Origin: Rhabditophanes sp. KR3021
Taxonomy: Eukaryota; Nematoda; Chromadorea; Rhabditida; Alloionematidae
Direction: 5' to 3'
Assembly (NCBI GenBank): GCA_963281155.1
Contig: CAUJLY010000001.1
Coordinates: 8,990,001 to 9,054,000 of the forward strand
Length of the DNA stretch: 64,000 bases
How positions within the stretch are numbered: the first letter of the stretch is position 1; every line of letters begins with the position of its first letter. The translations under genes were made by a program, and so were the position numbers. Below, in pieces: positions 33,501 to 45,671 of this stretch. Under the pieces are notes generated by a model. The model was not told the DNA's origin. It saw only the letters and a program-made list of their open reading frames with translations, and ran no database searches.

Positions 33501-34904
33501 ACTATGTAAGACTCTTTAAAAGAGGGTTTTTAAGAGAAGGAGGAATGATTTTAAAGGATGTCAGAGGGAAACATACCTTCTATCAAATAGAACATTAAAA
33601 TAAAGTGTAAATGAATAGGAATTTTTGATTAAATTTTGCTCGCTAAACAAACTATTTTTGTCTTAAACATAAAAAATAACAACAAAAGTTGCGAGGCAAC
33701 TACACTAACGAGTGTAAAGAAACAACAATACAAGTTGTTGAAATAAAATGAATCACAAGGTAATTAGGAAAAGAAATGTCACAAAACTTACCCTCACTAT
33801 TGGCATGGTCAGGGTGGCGGTGTTGATGGTAAAGAACGTTCATCAAAGGACACTCATCAATAGTTAAGACGCTTTCATCGCAGCCTAATGATTCATTAGA
33901 TATACTTTGAAGGTCATTCCCACATTGGTTTAGGATAGATTGTGGCACGATGCGCTGTAAATAAATTTTATTATTAGAATGGATTCGAAGGGATATGGTG
34001 GTACCTGAGTCAGAATATAGTCTGCTATTTGGTGGTTGCAAAGACCGTACTTGTCCAGAGTTTCTCGTAACAATTTAGATGTTGTGTCCGAGGTAGAAAC
34101 CAATAGGGAGACATAATTTTTGTTTGGGTTCAGTGAATAACCATAGATCTTTAGAGAACCGCCATTGCCCATCATTTCTTTTAGCTTATTCTCCAGTTTT
34201 TGTTCTCGACGCTTTTTCATCACCACTTCTGGATTCGAAATAGTCCTATTGAAGGGATTGGCAGAAGAGGCATCCCTCAGCACTTCTTCCGTAATTGTTG
34301 TTGCTTCCGCACATTTCTTTGAATTCTCGCTACTTTTGCTCCCACTCTTAGATTCCTTTTTGTGACGCTTTGAAAATGTTGGAGCCACCCTCGAAGTAGT
34401 GTCCTCGGCATTGTCATTTTTAAGTATGAATTTGCCCTCAAGGCAGTCTTTGTGCCAATTTAATTGAACCAACAACGGCTTCTCCATAGGATCCAACTTC
34501 CGTTCCACACCATCATTTTGTGCTTCCCACAAAGAATATTGAGGTGTGGTGAGCATTTTCATGTCTGGCCTAAACTTTTCTAACAACGCCTCAATAACTG
34601 AGTTAGTATCAGCGGTCGAGGCGACTCTGATGCACTTTGAGGATACTTTTTCTCCATTATCACGAAAGTAAAAACGCATCACCCCGTAGATGTCAAGATT
34701 CTAAAAAACAAAATGATGTTACTGATATGGGATGGTTACCTCGTCTGGGTGGGAAATGGCAAATAATTCCAACCTGCTTTCGTTCCACTCATCGATTAAA
34801 TGAGTCAACTGTTCTTTCTGTGCCTCCAAATTTGCCATGATCTGATGTGAAGTACCAGTTTCGGCAGACTCCGTCGACATTCTCGACTTTGGAGAATCGA
34901 ACAT
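27569..34904 (-). CDS. afd-1: Afadin orthologue (RA-RA-FHA-DIL-PDZ scaffold)
   Basis: Eight exons on the - strand: 34904-34740, 34700-34005, 33954-33792, 33106-32838, 32795-32601, 31463-31207, 31101-29559 and 29119-27569; all phases agree, giving about 1612 aa. The start resembles afadin (helix, then EWNESRLELFAISHPDE and GVMRFYF). Next come RA1, the diagnostic RTISNPEVVMKKRREQKLEN, RA2 (GSLKIYGYSLNP), an FHA domain split over two exons (VVSRHCLVSFIDGVVTITPL), a TTFDVFGNI segment, a long DIL domain (AYWLTVSSEFLF, NAAI-type QIFYQLFHYLNMYIFNWM, CYRLNSKQVQFLL) and a PDZ (SGIGLSIVAA, then RIESGDQLVALNKVSL). The C-terminus is long, disordered and P/S/Q-rich. Afadin links nectin-type adhesion molecules and Rap/Ras to actin at adherens junctions. 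The 1137-bp FHA-DIL intron is the least certain join; a second promoter with start at 31433 cannot be excluded. Confidence 0.9.
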
Positions 34905-37052
34905 TTTAGAATTGTAATAAATATGTACCTGCAAAATATAAAAGTCAGTAATATGATAGCTGAAGGTAATAATTTGAACAAAATATTTATTACATCCAAT
35001 TTAAATATTCATCCACACCATCAAAAAAAGAGATAACGATCAGCGCAAGGGCTTTTTCAGGTATAAAATAGATATCGTCAATAAATCACTTGACTATTAA
35101 TTGCGTAAAGTTAAAAAGTATCATATCTTAAGGCTTAGTCAAAAGACTACACACACCATACACATATATTAGGCTCGATTTAAAGATGGGCTCAAATTTG
35201 TTAACAAATCTAAGCACAATCAAAAGACCTATTGTTTAGACATATTTCATTTTAAGTGTATCAATACATATGTCTCTTTGACTAGTTTTAAAAAGACCGT
35301 TTGGATGACTATAAATATTTTGTAGATACAACTTAAAACAAAACAATTTCGCTATTTGATTTCATTACAAACATATAACCTTTTTTTGATCAGGCTTTTC
35401 TTTTAATGCAAGTGATGAGGCATCCTTTTGGTAAGAAGGTGCTTAGTGCTGGAAGGGGTCTTTTGGGTTGTGTTTAAGGTACGTCATTTTAAATGTAAAA
35501 GCATGTAAAAGAGATGAAAAAAGCAAAAGCATGATCGTGTAGACAGGTAAATTTGTGCAAAGTTAAGGAATGTAGAAAAGACACGATAGTCCAAAGTTGA
35601 TTTGACGACATATACTCATTGCTTTGATCTAAAAAGACATGGCATTAAGTTGGATAGCATAAGTCAGGACCTTTTGGTGAGATAGTTTTGGTGCGACATA
35701 TGCTAGTTGTGTTTGGGAGAGGAGTACAGTGCTGATATGTATATAGATTAATAAAAGACACTTTTTTGTAGTTGGCGTTAAGTTGATATAAGTAATCAGG
35801 AAATGGGATTACAAAGGACAATCTCATTTTTTTGATAAATGCCGATGAATAGAAAATACAAAAAGACGGTTGGAAATAAAACAAAACGCAACGTACAACA
35901 AATGGTGGTTATGCAAAAAGAGTAAAAAATGAAGACATAGTTATGACACATTATTGTTGATTACAATAATATTAATAAGCAAGTGTAGAAGATGTGAAAA
36001 AATGTGATTGATAAAAGAAATATAAATGGTGGAGTAAATATTATTTGCAGATTGATCAAAAAAGAAGATGTTGTTTTTTGTTGAATCGTAATGAATAGGC
36101 AAATGAGAATTTGTTAAACAATGTGATGAATAGAAATGAGACCTTTTGAGGTTAGTTGGTTTACCTCGTTCCATTATGTGTATTAATAGTATTAAGGAAA
36201 GTGGTGTTCGTAAACAGGAATTAGGGATGCTATATTTAATGAATGTGAGGAGTTGTTTGATGGGCCTATTGTATACGCATCATTGGCATTGGCAAGAATA
36301 AATATGATTTAATGTTCGTATAAATATGATTAAATATAATCAAATATTTAGAGAGAATATAAAAGTTGATCGGGGCAATTTATGACATCTAGCAGCCACA
36401 TTTCTACTTATTACTACTCATCTTCGCATCACAGTCCGTCAAATTTGCTTGTTGTTATGATTGAATAGTATAGATATATTTGTTTCGGAAACAAAAAGAA
36501 TAAATCTCTAACAATACATTGGATGTAACTTTCACATAGATTAAATTAAAAACAGTCCTTAAATTATTCATCACTTCACCATCTAATCAGTCAAAAGATA
36601 AGTGGATGCTATAAAGAGTAGATTAAGTTAGAAAAGGGTAGTTTATTTAAAGTCAAGTGGTTGTTTAAGGCAGTGCGAAATTTGGAAATATTTATTTGAT
36701 TCATAAATTGCAAATACTTCTATTAATAAATTTTATTTAATTACTTCATTTAGGATGAAGAGGCATACAATCATGTACATTTTGTTGTGTTTCTAAATGT
36801 CGCCTTATCCATGAATCAAGTGGTGACGAATCTGTGTTGGTTTTAAATATGTCGGATTGTGTATGTAGATGTGTTCAATATTTTTTACTCTGCGAAGAAT
36901 TGAGATCAAAAATGCTCTATTAAAGATAGGTTGGACATTTTATTATTTTAAACACAATTAGTTGAAGAAGATGGAATTTAGATGTTGGTGGTTTTACAGA
37001 GTTAAAGTAAAAGTTTTATTACACACATAAATAAATAAAAGTTTATATTGTT
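34905..37052. other. Long intergenic region between afadin and P-glycoprotein genes
   Basis: About 2.1 kb, AT-rich. A TTTTGCAG acceptor on the - strand at about 34928-34935, just upstream of the afadin ATG, suggests a 5' UTR intron or spliced leader site. At 35408-35479 a + strand block (ATG then 23 codons, VMRHPFGKKVLSAGRGLLG) is slightly GC-richer than its surroundings but has no known relative. Nothing else supported. Confidence 0.4.
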
Positions 37053-40000
37053 TTATTCTTTCATATTTTGTCGTTCCGTTAGTTCATGATAGAGACCACG
37101 AATATTCATCAATTCGCCATGATTTCCTTTTTCGATGATGATTCCATCCTTGATTACAGCAATCGTATCGTAATTTGCAATCGTCGATAAGCGATGTGCA
37201 ATTGCCACAACTGTTATATTTTGACTAACTTTGTCCAGGGCATCTTGAACCAACTTTTCTGATTCGTTGTCAAGAGCACTTGTTGCTTCATCCAAAGCAA
37301 GTATCGATGGCTCCCTTAGCACACAAGTGGCTATGGCAATTCTTGATTTTTGACCTCCAGATAGTTGAGTGCCTTTATTTCCGACTCTAGTTTCTAGCCC
37401 TTCCGGCAATGATTGGACAAAGTCATAGATATTACACATCTTCAAAACTTCATTAATGCGTTCATCACTTATGTGGGTCACTTCTTTTCCCAGTCCATAC
37501 AACAAGTTTTCTCTGATCGAGCAATCGAAAAGAATGGGTTGTTGGCCAACTAAAGCTATTTGAGATCTAACACTTTGGATATTCAAATCACGTATATCAT
37601 GACCGTCTAATAAAATCTGGCCTTCACTCGGATCATAGAATCTTTCTATTAATTGAATGGCCGTTGACTTTCCACAGCCACTGGGCCCAATAAAGGCTAC
37701 CTTGCTCTTAGCTTTAATTGTAATGTCTAAACCTCTGAGGACTTTTACAGATGGTCTTTCTGGATAATTGAAATGTAGATTCTAAACGGAAATATATGAA
37801 GTGCTTTAAGTATCCAAACTTACTCTTAATTCGATTTGACCAGTTAATTTGATCTTCTTACCCTCATCAGTAAAACTTTCAATGACAGCCTTTTCTCCTA
37901 GAGTTGCAAAAATGATGCCGGCCGCATATTTCGATTTAATATATTCCCCAAAGTAAGCAGACCCAAAAGCAAGACTGAAATAAAAGATATGAATGCGACA
38001 TTTCTAAATAAATAAAAAGATACCTTTGCATTGTAAAAGTAAATGCAAATATTGTCTTGAGAACATGTAAAGGAACAATATACCCTTTCATTACCAACCA
38101 TATGGAAAATCTATAGGCACTTGCATTCACAAAAAAGACCATGCTAGAAGCAGTGGCATAAAGAACCGCTTGTAGGAACGAGTTTTTGATGGCTGTATCA
38201 TGAGAAGCTTTTAAGAAAGCACTGAATATTTGGTGTAACCTTTTTTCAAGAGTTAAAGCTTGCACTGTTTTGATATTTTCAATAGCTTCCAAGGCTACTT
38301 TAGAAGCTTCTTCTGTTTCATAATTATCCGCGGCATTTTTATTTGAAATAAATCTCATTCGGTAACCTGGAAGAGTCGTTAATAATTATGAGTATCAAAT
38401 GGATGCTGTGTTTTAATATGATGTTTGAAAGGTGTCTTTTTTTAGTAAATTGCTTTTCATTTATAAAGTATTTCAACTCAATTTTATCGTTAGGAACCAC
38501 AAATTAGAGAATGCCGCCACCTACCAACAACCAAATAAAAAGGGTGTTCCAATAGTGATTCAGACAAGGGTTTGCCTTTCAAAATGTGGGATGCGATGAA
38601 GCCAGAAGTAGAGGCAAAAGGTAAGTATCAACTATAATCAATCAATTTAGCAATCGCTGCTAAGTTACTTAATTCATTGGAACCAATTAAATTGAAGAAT
38701 CCATGAGGAAGAACAACTCGAGTTGGTAGTTGACGATTATACACTTTTATTGGAGGAAAATTACTGCTTAATAAAGCATTGAAAGCAAACCGTCTTTGAA
38801 AAGAGTCAATTGGACCGGATCTTATCTAAGCAACCGGTCCCTGCAAATTACACCCCTTTTAAATTTTACCTTGCATTACCTTGACTGATCCCGATCAAGG
38901 GAAAAATAAAAATGAGTAAAGAAGCTAATTGCCACGAGAAGTAAAAAGCAATGCCGACTCCAGTACACAACCCAACAAATGCAGACACCAATTGGCCTAA
39001 TTTGGCATCAACTGAATTTTTGATCATTGTTGCGTCTGTAGCCAATCTAGCGCTAATTTTTCCTGTTGAATGGTTTTGGCTATCAAAGTAACCTATTTCT
39101 CTCCCAATTATATTTTTAAATAAAGCAGATCTTAGTCGAAGGGTGAACTTTTCTGAAGCCAACCCAAAGAAGAATGAACTGCCTAAATTGGTTATACCCA
39201 TCATAATTCCTATTGCCAAAAAAATTAGACTCCAAAAATGGCCGTCGCTTTTTAGTTTTTCTTTATCGGTTTCTGAGAATACTTTAGTGATTTCCGAGAA
39301 AATTTGGGAGAAGATCGGAAAAATCACTCCCTGACAGGCGGCAAAACAAACAGCTATACAAATTAAAGGCCATTCAGGTCTAGCAAATTTCATGATTTGG
39401 ATAAAGTTTCCTTCCTTTAACCCTAGTTCCTTCAATTCCTTTTTCAATCTTTTTGCGTCATCTTTTTTTCCTTTCTTTTCATCTTTATCAACTTGTGCGA
39501 ATTGGTCAGGGGAAGAAATATCCGCAGCTGCACCATTCTTCGACAACGAAACTATACTAGACCGCTTACTATTAAAAGAACTCACACTAGCCAAACGTCT
39601 TTTCTTAGGTTTATCCTCCTCACCTTCTATTCCCATGTCAGCAAACACCTGTGTATTGACTAGCTGATGATAAAAACCCTTCTTATCCAAGAGCTGTCCA
39701 TGTGTCCCAGACTCCACAATCTCCCCACCTTTCATCACCAAAATGTTGTCTGCATTCTTAATTGTACTCAATCTATGGGCTACCACGATTGTTGTTCTCC
39801 CAATCGATGCTTTATCTAACGCTTTTTGTACTATATGTTCACTAAAACAATTAACTTGACAAACGTCCCCAAATATTACCTTACCTATTTGAATCCCTAC
39901 AAATATAATATTATGAACAAAAATGATATTTAATAAACTTGCAATGCAGATGTTGCTTCATCCAGCAGAATGATCTTGCAATTTTTTTGAATAACACAAG

Positions 40001-41907
40001 CCAAACAAATTCTTGCCTTTTGACCTCCACTTAATTGACTGCCTCGTTCCCCCAGCATGGTATGTATTTGTTGAGGGAATTTAGATACGAATTCCCAGGC
40101 ATTGGCTTGTTTTAGTGAGTTGATGACATCGGCTTCGGACACTGATTTGTCGAAACAGGACACGTTGTCGTAGATGCTTGCGTTGAAAACTACCGCATCT
40201 TGGGAGACGACTCCGATGATGTTTCGTAAGTAATTGATATTTATGTCTTCGATCTGGTGACCGTCAATTAGGATTTGCCCCGAATCCGGATTGTAATATC
40301 TGAGCAATAATTGGACGATCGTTGATTTGCCTACATTTTTATTATAAGTATATTTTGTTTAAATCTCTACCTGATCCACTTGATCCAACCAAAGCAACCG
40401 TTTCGCCTGGCAAAGCATCAAAGGAAATTCCATTTAAGACTTGGACGTCGGGTCTAGTTGGATAAGAGAAGGTGATATTCTTTATTTCAATTCTTCCGCT
40501 GATTGCTTCAGGCTTAACACCACCTGTACCTAGAGAATCAATGTCAGGTACTCTATCAATGATATCGAAAATGGGAGCTGCAGCTCCTTGAGCAGTTGAC
40601 AAAACTGTCAATTGATTTGCTGCTTGTCCAAGAGCCTAGTCAAAGTTGATAAATAAAAAGGATAATGAATAAATTTACCATACTACCTGTCAAATGCCGT
40701 CCAATATTAAACAGTCAAAATGTAAGAAAGAAGACAATTTAATTAGATGTGAAAGTATCTCTCTCAATCCCTGATATATAATCAAACTTACCCATCATTA
40801 TCGAGAAAAAAGCTGTGAAGACATCATTAGGCTGGATAGTTCCGTCATAAACAAAGTCCGTAGCAAACCAGAAACTAATTGCGTAATTAGTGAATACACA
40901 GAAAAAAGTGACTCCAAGTCCAAGTCCTACAATCCAACCTTTCTTCACACCATCCTTCATAGCGACAATCAAAGAATTTTCATATCTGTTGTGTTCATGT
41001 TGTTGGCCATTAAAACTAGTAACAGTACGAATTGCACTTAAACTTTCTTCAGCCACCCTACCAGAAACAGCATACTGCTCAGCTTCTCTTCGTGAGGCAG
41101 TTGCCATCAAGCGAGAAATGAAAAATCTGTCCATCCGAATATTTAATTTAAAAACATTTGGATAACTTACCCGCAACAGGCAATAACGGGCATCAATGCC
41201 ATCATAATAAGCGTCAATTTCCAGGAATAAACAAATCCCTAAACAATACATTATTTCAAATCCTTTTAAACTCACTATAATGATGCCTCCTATGAATTGG
41301 GCCAAATACTGCACCAACAACCCAATCTTATCTCCCAAACCTTCCTTTACTCTTTCAAGATTATCAAACATTTTAGTAGTCAAGGAGTCTGTATTTTTAT
41401 CAAAAAAGGCAGAATCTTGCCTCAAAGTACTGATCAAAAATTTTTTCTTCAAAATCAAAGTAACTCTTTCGCAAGAAACATTGAAACAAAGTACTTGTAT
41501 AAAAGCAGCACAAAACATGACTCCACCAATGATGACATAATTATAAACTTGATCCAAAATATTATTTTCAAACATGTTCCACGTAAATTGTTTTTGTGTT
41601 TCAGTAAAATTTGCTTTTATACTTGGATTAATATCACCAGCTTCTAATGTCATTGCCTTGATGAAGGAGGAAGTTACGTTGCCGATGATGATGCTTAAAG
41701 CGGGCAAGGCAACCCCTAACACCACTGATACTATCAACCCGAGTCCTAGGAGAAGCAGATCAAATGGTTTCCCATACCTCCATAATTGTTTCAATGAAGC
41801 TTTTGGCAAGGGCTTCACTTGTCTAAAAAGAAGATTTAATCTATATATCCAACGATAACTTACTCCTCCTCACCATCATCTGCCTTCTTTCCTTTCCTAC
41901 AACCCAT
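37053..41907 (-). CDS. ABCB-type P-glycoprotein, full transporter, 1283 aa
   Basis: Twelve exons on the - strand: 41907-41864, 41822-41276, 41238-41171, 41126-40792, 40686-40679 (8 nt), 40635-40371, 40330-39943, 39896-39885 (12 nt), 39841-38880, 38366-38024, 37974-37824, 37781-37053. Layout is TMD1-NBD1-linker-TMD2-NBD2. NBD1 has Walker A GSSGSGKST (split by an intron), signature LSGGQKARI, and Walker B ILLDEATSAL. NBD2 has GPSGCGKST, LSGGQKSRI and ILALDEATSAL, and both have an AHRLSTI H-loop. The linker is K/D/E/S-rich (residues near 620-660). P-glycoproteins export lipophilic drugs and toxins and in nematodes contribute to tolerance of anthelmintics and plant or bacterial toxins. The intron after exon 7 is GC-AG. 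Which nematode pgp it corresponds to cannot be told from here. Confidence 0.93.
38539..38706 (+). other. Possible nested antisense gene fragment inside a P-glycoprotein intron
   Basis: Inside the 513-bp intron of the - strand P-glycoprotein gene, the + strand has an open block 38539-38620 (reading SDSDKGLPFKMWDAMKPEVE), an intron-like GTAAGT...TTTAG of 30 bp at 38621-38650, and an in-phase block to a TGA at 38706 (AIAAKLLNSLEPIKLKNP). Together they make 45 codons with protein-like composition. The upstream part is not found. On the - strand the same region is open for 65 codons (38825-38628), so the coding strand is uncertain. A relic of a nested gene or of an inserted fragment. Confidence 0.3.
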
Positions 41908-42998
41908 ACTTTAATATATATAAGCAATATTTAAATGAAAATTGCCCTTACTCAAAAGTACTTATATAATGTAAAAAGATAGATATACCCCCTCGTGAGA
42001 TTAGGTATGTGGAGAGTATCAAACATTTTCGAAATGTCCTTTATCAGTTCAAAAGAATATAAAAGTAAGCCCAGCAACAACTATACAAAAATGATAAGAA
42101 ATCATCGATCATTCAATTTTTTAAGTTTTGTTGGGAAAATTTGGGAAAGAGTAATTTTAATTTTGGTTATTTGTACTGGTAAAAAGTGATATCCTTGTCA
42201 GAGTTGTCTTGAAGGCCATTCTTTCATCATTTTCTTGTTGGTTGCGTTCATTTTGTAAGAATGAATATTAAAGGTCTTGGTGTCTTAAAAATCGACACCT
42301 TTTGTCACATTATCCCCACCAATTATTTTCTTTTTATTGCCTGTTCATCATTAAAATGGACCGAGATTTGATTTTGCTCGAAAGTTGATTAGATTGCACA
42401 TATTTGGCGGTTGTTATGATGAAAGAAGTGTAAAGGTGTAATGCAGTTACTTGTTAATCTACAAAGTCGACAATTAATGATGACGTTTTCCTTATTGTGT
42501 AAGTCCAACAAATGGTACGATCAAACATCTCGGCCAACTACTTATTATTGCCCTTAATTTGAAGTAACTGCCATCAACCCGTCCCGCAACTCCCCCTCTC
42601 CTCCCAAATCCTCTCCCCTCAAAGCTGGCCACTCTTCAAGAAGTTCCTGAACTCAAGCCACACTCGTCACCACACCTAAGATAAGAGAATCAACAACATT
42701 CTTATATATTAAAATAAACAACTTCTTAATATAGGACCGACCATGTATTTATATGTATACAATATTATCATATTTGAGAATTGATTTCAATAGAGACACA
42801 CTACTAAAAGATATTATTTATTAATTGTGAAACAAACCACACAAATATCCATCTCCTATCCATCCATTCCAACCAATTAGATGTACTAAAAAAGGGAAGG
42901 TTTTATTGGTGGAGAGTAAAGAGTGGAGAGAGAGGTTAGTTTATTTTATTTTTTTTGTTGCCTATTTTTTGGCTTTTTATTAGGCGGTCTTTTTTTTT
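41908..42998. other. Intergenic region between divergent P-glycoprotein and syntaxin genes
   Basis: About 1.1 kb. It must hold both promoters. It includes a C-rich stretch around 42570-42610 and poly-T tracts before the syntaxin ATG. No gene is seen. Confidence 0.4.
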
Positions 42999-43955
42999 AT
43001 GATGAAGGATCGAATTAAGGAGATGCAAAGGATTGGGAAGGTTTGTCAGTTGACGGATGAAGATGAGGATGAGGAGGGCAGTATTGGGTCGATTTCGCAA
43101 TTGACAACTTCTAAGTCCAAACTAATAAGTGTGAAGAATCAGACGAGACTGGCGAAAGTGAATGAATTTTTGGAAACTGTGGCTCAGGTCAGGTCTAAAT
43201 ATAGGAGGATGGGGGAGTTGGTGGTACTGATTAGGTGTAAGCAAAATATGATTATGATCAGTCCAGGCATTGATCCGGCCATTGTAGAAGAGTACGATGA
43301 TTATGTAGATGAATTTAGAAGACTAACCAATGATTGTAGAGTCGTAGTTGAGAGGTATGAGCCAAAGTCTTTTAATATTAAACATTTGTTAGACGGAACG
43401 GTGCAGACCAGGATTCAGGAAAATCACGTCAGGTCTTTAAATATTAGATTGCTCGAATTATTGTCTTCTTTTAATTATGATCAGGAAGTGTATCGGAGAA
43501 GGTCCGCCGAGCAAATTGGTAGATTTTTGAGAATGACTGGTAGAAAGGTGAATGAGATTGAAGTTGATATAGCTGTAAAGAATGGGACATTGTATGGAAT
43601 GACGGGTGGTTTAGTTTTAGGTGATTTAGGGCCTCGTAGAAACATGGAAGCAATAGTAAATAGACATACAGACATTCGAAGGTTGGAAAATAGTGTTCTA
43701 GAGTTGAATGAAATGTTCGAAGACATGCATTTCCTAGTGTCAACGCAAGGCGAAGTCCTAGACAACATCGAACAAAACGTGGACAAGGCAACTCATCACA
43801 CAACTCGAGCCCAATCTGACGTCAAAGATGCTGAGGATTTAGCTAAAAAATCAACTAACAAAAAATATTTCATCATAGCAGCCGTCATTTTGATTACGTT
43901 GACTACTTTTTTTATATCAAAAGCTTTTTTTTGCTTTTTTTTACCTATCTGTTAA
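42999..43955 (+). CDS. Syntaxin (Qa-SNARE), plasma-membrane type
   Basis: Single-exon frame of 318 aa from ATG 42999. The start MMKDRIKEMQ matches the MKDR start of syntaxin 1 proteins. An acidic stretch (DEDEDEEGS) and a helical Habc region follow, then a SNARE helix at about 230-285: LENSVLELNEMFEDMHFLVSTQGEVLDNIEQNV, with the central zero-layer glutamine in STQGEV. The C-terminus is a membrane anchor (YFIIAAVILITLTTFFIS). Qa-SNAREs pair with SNAP-25 and synaptobrevin for vesicle fusion at the plasma membrane. The Habc is divergent from UNC-64, and the lack of introns is unusual for this window, so this may be a retro-derived or fast-evolving paralogue. Confidence 0.88.
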   Translation: MMKDRIKEMQRIGKVCQLTDEDEDEEGSIGSISQLTTSKSKLISVKNQTRLAKVNEFLETVAQVRSKYRRMGELVVLIRCKQNMIMISPGIDPAIVEEYDDYVDEFRRLTNDCRVVVERYEPKSFNIKHLLDGTVQTRIQENHVRSLNIRLLELLSSFNYDQEVYRRRSAEQIGRFLRMTGRKVNEIEVDIAVKNGTLYGMTGGLVLGDLGPRRNMEAIVNRHTDIRRLENSVLELNEMFEDMHFLVSTQGEVLDNIEQNVDKATHHTTRAQSDVKDAEDLAKKSTNKKYFIIAAVILITLTTFFISKAFFCFFLPIC

Positions 43956-44244
43956 TTTACTAGGAGATCTTTTTTATTTATTTCATATTCAATAAAAATT
44001 TATATTTTGTGTGAGCTTTTAAGATTATCCACAATCATAAAGGTAATCAAAAATAAGGCCCTAACTAAAATGCATTGCGTCAAAATAATGATAATCACAT
44101 TTTGTTTAATTAATTCTCAATCGATTGCATAGGTGATTCAAAGGTAACAAATAAATATTGATGATAAAGAAGTGATTGAATTTTTGGTACGATTTGATTG
44201 TGAATACAATAGTATGTATTTTATTTGTTAATAAATTTTTGATA

Positions 44245-44856
44245 ATGTTTCAATGTTCTAAGGATAGGGTAACGAGTTATGTAGTTACGGTTAATGGTGT
44301 TGATGTGGATAGAGTTAATCTGGGAGGCTTGAGTATTAATGTTAATCAGTGTCCAAATTCAAGCCAGGTAAATTTGTAATTTAAAAAACGATTATTATTG
44401 CTTAAGGTGATTTCTCCATCCTCAATCAAATCAAATTTAACGTACCCTAAAAGAAAATATTCCTCATCGCGAGCAGACTCATTAATTGACATTGAAACGC
44501 CTGTATTCACAAAAAAAGAATTAAATGAAGACAACTCAAAGAAAGGTCCTAGCTCTATCGACACAGTCCTGGCTATAACAGTCTTATTTATTGGAGGAAT
44601 TCTGTTGATGTTATCAGGCATCATTATATTAACTCAACAAGAAGAGCATGCTTTCATCATTACAGGCTCGGTATTTATTTTGGTTGGATTCTTAATGCTC
44701 CTGACTTGTTTAATTTTGCAGCGTAAGAATCTAATGAAGCTTATATTTGAATTGAGTCAAGATTTATATTTCTTGAAAATTGGTAATTCACATTTAAGGA
44801 ATGTTTTGTTTAGTGCTGAAAGGGAATCTAAGTATAAAAGTTCTTATCATCAATGA
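44245..44856 (+). CDS. Two-TM membrane protein, unknown
   Basis: Exons 44245-44367 and 44407-44856, 39-bp intron in phase 0, 190 aa. Residues 1 to about 90 are polar, with S/T/K runs; two hydrophobic helices follow at about 93-115 (TVLAITVLFIGGILLML) and 123-145 (AFIITGSVFILVGFLMLL), then a short cytosolic tail. The acceptor (CTTAAG) is weaker than most here. No family is recognised; the hairpin-like TM pair with a charged N-terminus is common among small nematode membrane proteins. Confidence 0.5.
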
Positions 44857-45020
44857 TTTTAATAAATAATATTTTAATACATCTCGTTTACAAATGAAGA
44901 CAAAATAAATTAAATAGTCACATTACCATTCAGCAGACATACTAACTTTAAAATAAAAGCCAATCAAGCAAAAACATTTTTCCAACTTAAATATAAATCC
45001 TAGTCTTTGGTATTAAGGTA

Positions 45021-45671
45021 ATGAAGATGATGGTTCCATCACCAGTTTCATCCAACTTTCTTATATTATTAAATGTCATTTCAACATATGGCAATTGCAA
45101 ACTTCATCGGTAAGACCAAATGAAGGCAATTTAGACATACTTTCACTACTTTTGGCACACTGCAAATCAATCCAAACCAGGTTACGACATAATAAAGGAA
45201 CTTTTGGAGGTGTCCAACAAACTCCTAAAGTGTTCTAAAAAAGCGAAAAGAACCAGAAATCACCAATGTCATCGTAAAAAGGCCTACAGCGAAGACAGCA
45301 CAATTGTTAGATCTAATGACTCCACATAACACATATAGTTTCGATACTCAAAATAAAGCTATTTTTGTGTGTATCAAAGGCAATAATCTTGAGATGCAAC
45401 TTGATATATTAATTTATCAATTGATTCATAAAGTAAGTTTTATATTTTTGTCTTTATTTATTATTTTTTTAGGGTATCGTCTAGGTTTGAGGAAAAGTGG
45501 CAGTCCGTTAACTACTCGAGTACGAGAAAATACAAAAACCTGTTTCCGGTGATTCTGAACCTCCTGAAAGAAGAAGAAACAACGATAGAGCATAAAATGC
45601 TTGCTAAAATTAGTTTCAAATCATTACTTAAATTATATTTGTTTTTATTTGCTCAATACTTTATTCTTTAA
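45021..45671 (+). pseudogene. Damaged secreted-protein gene, possibly lipase-related
   Basis: ATG at 45021 starts a signal-like segment (SNFLILLNVISTYGNC) ending at a GTAAGA donor. Later open blocks read in different frames: GYDIIKELLEVSNKLLKC, then SFDTQNKAIFVCIKGNNLEM up to a GTAAGT...TTTTTTTAG intron near 45433-45472, then RFEEKWQSVNYSSTRKYKN to a stop at 45671. The piece AIFVCIKGN sits like the strand before the lipase F-R-G-T loop, which is the only hint of family. The frames do not join cleanly across the plausible introns. Either a decayed gene or one with structure I could not solve. Confidence 0.3.

Noticed and set aside
35408..35479. Slightly GC-richer 23-codon block upstream of afadin
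   Set aside because: Too short, no partner exon found.
40890..41858. Several + strand open frames of 86-116 codons
   Set aside because: Antisense shadows of P-glycoprotein exons 2-4.
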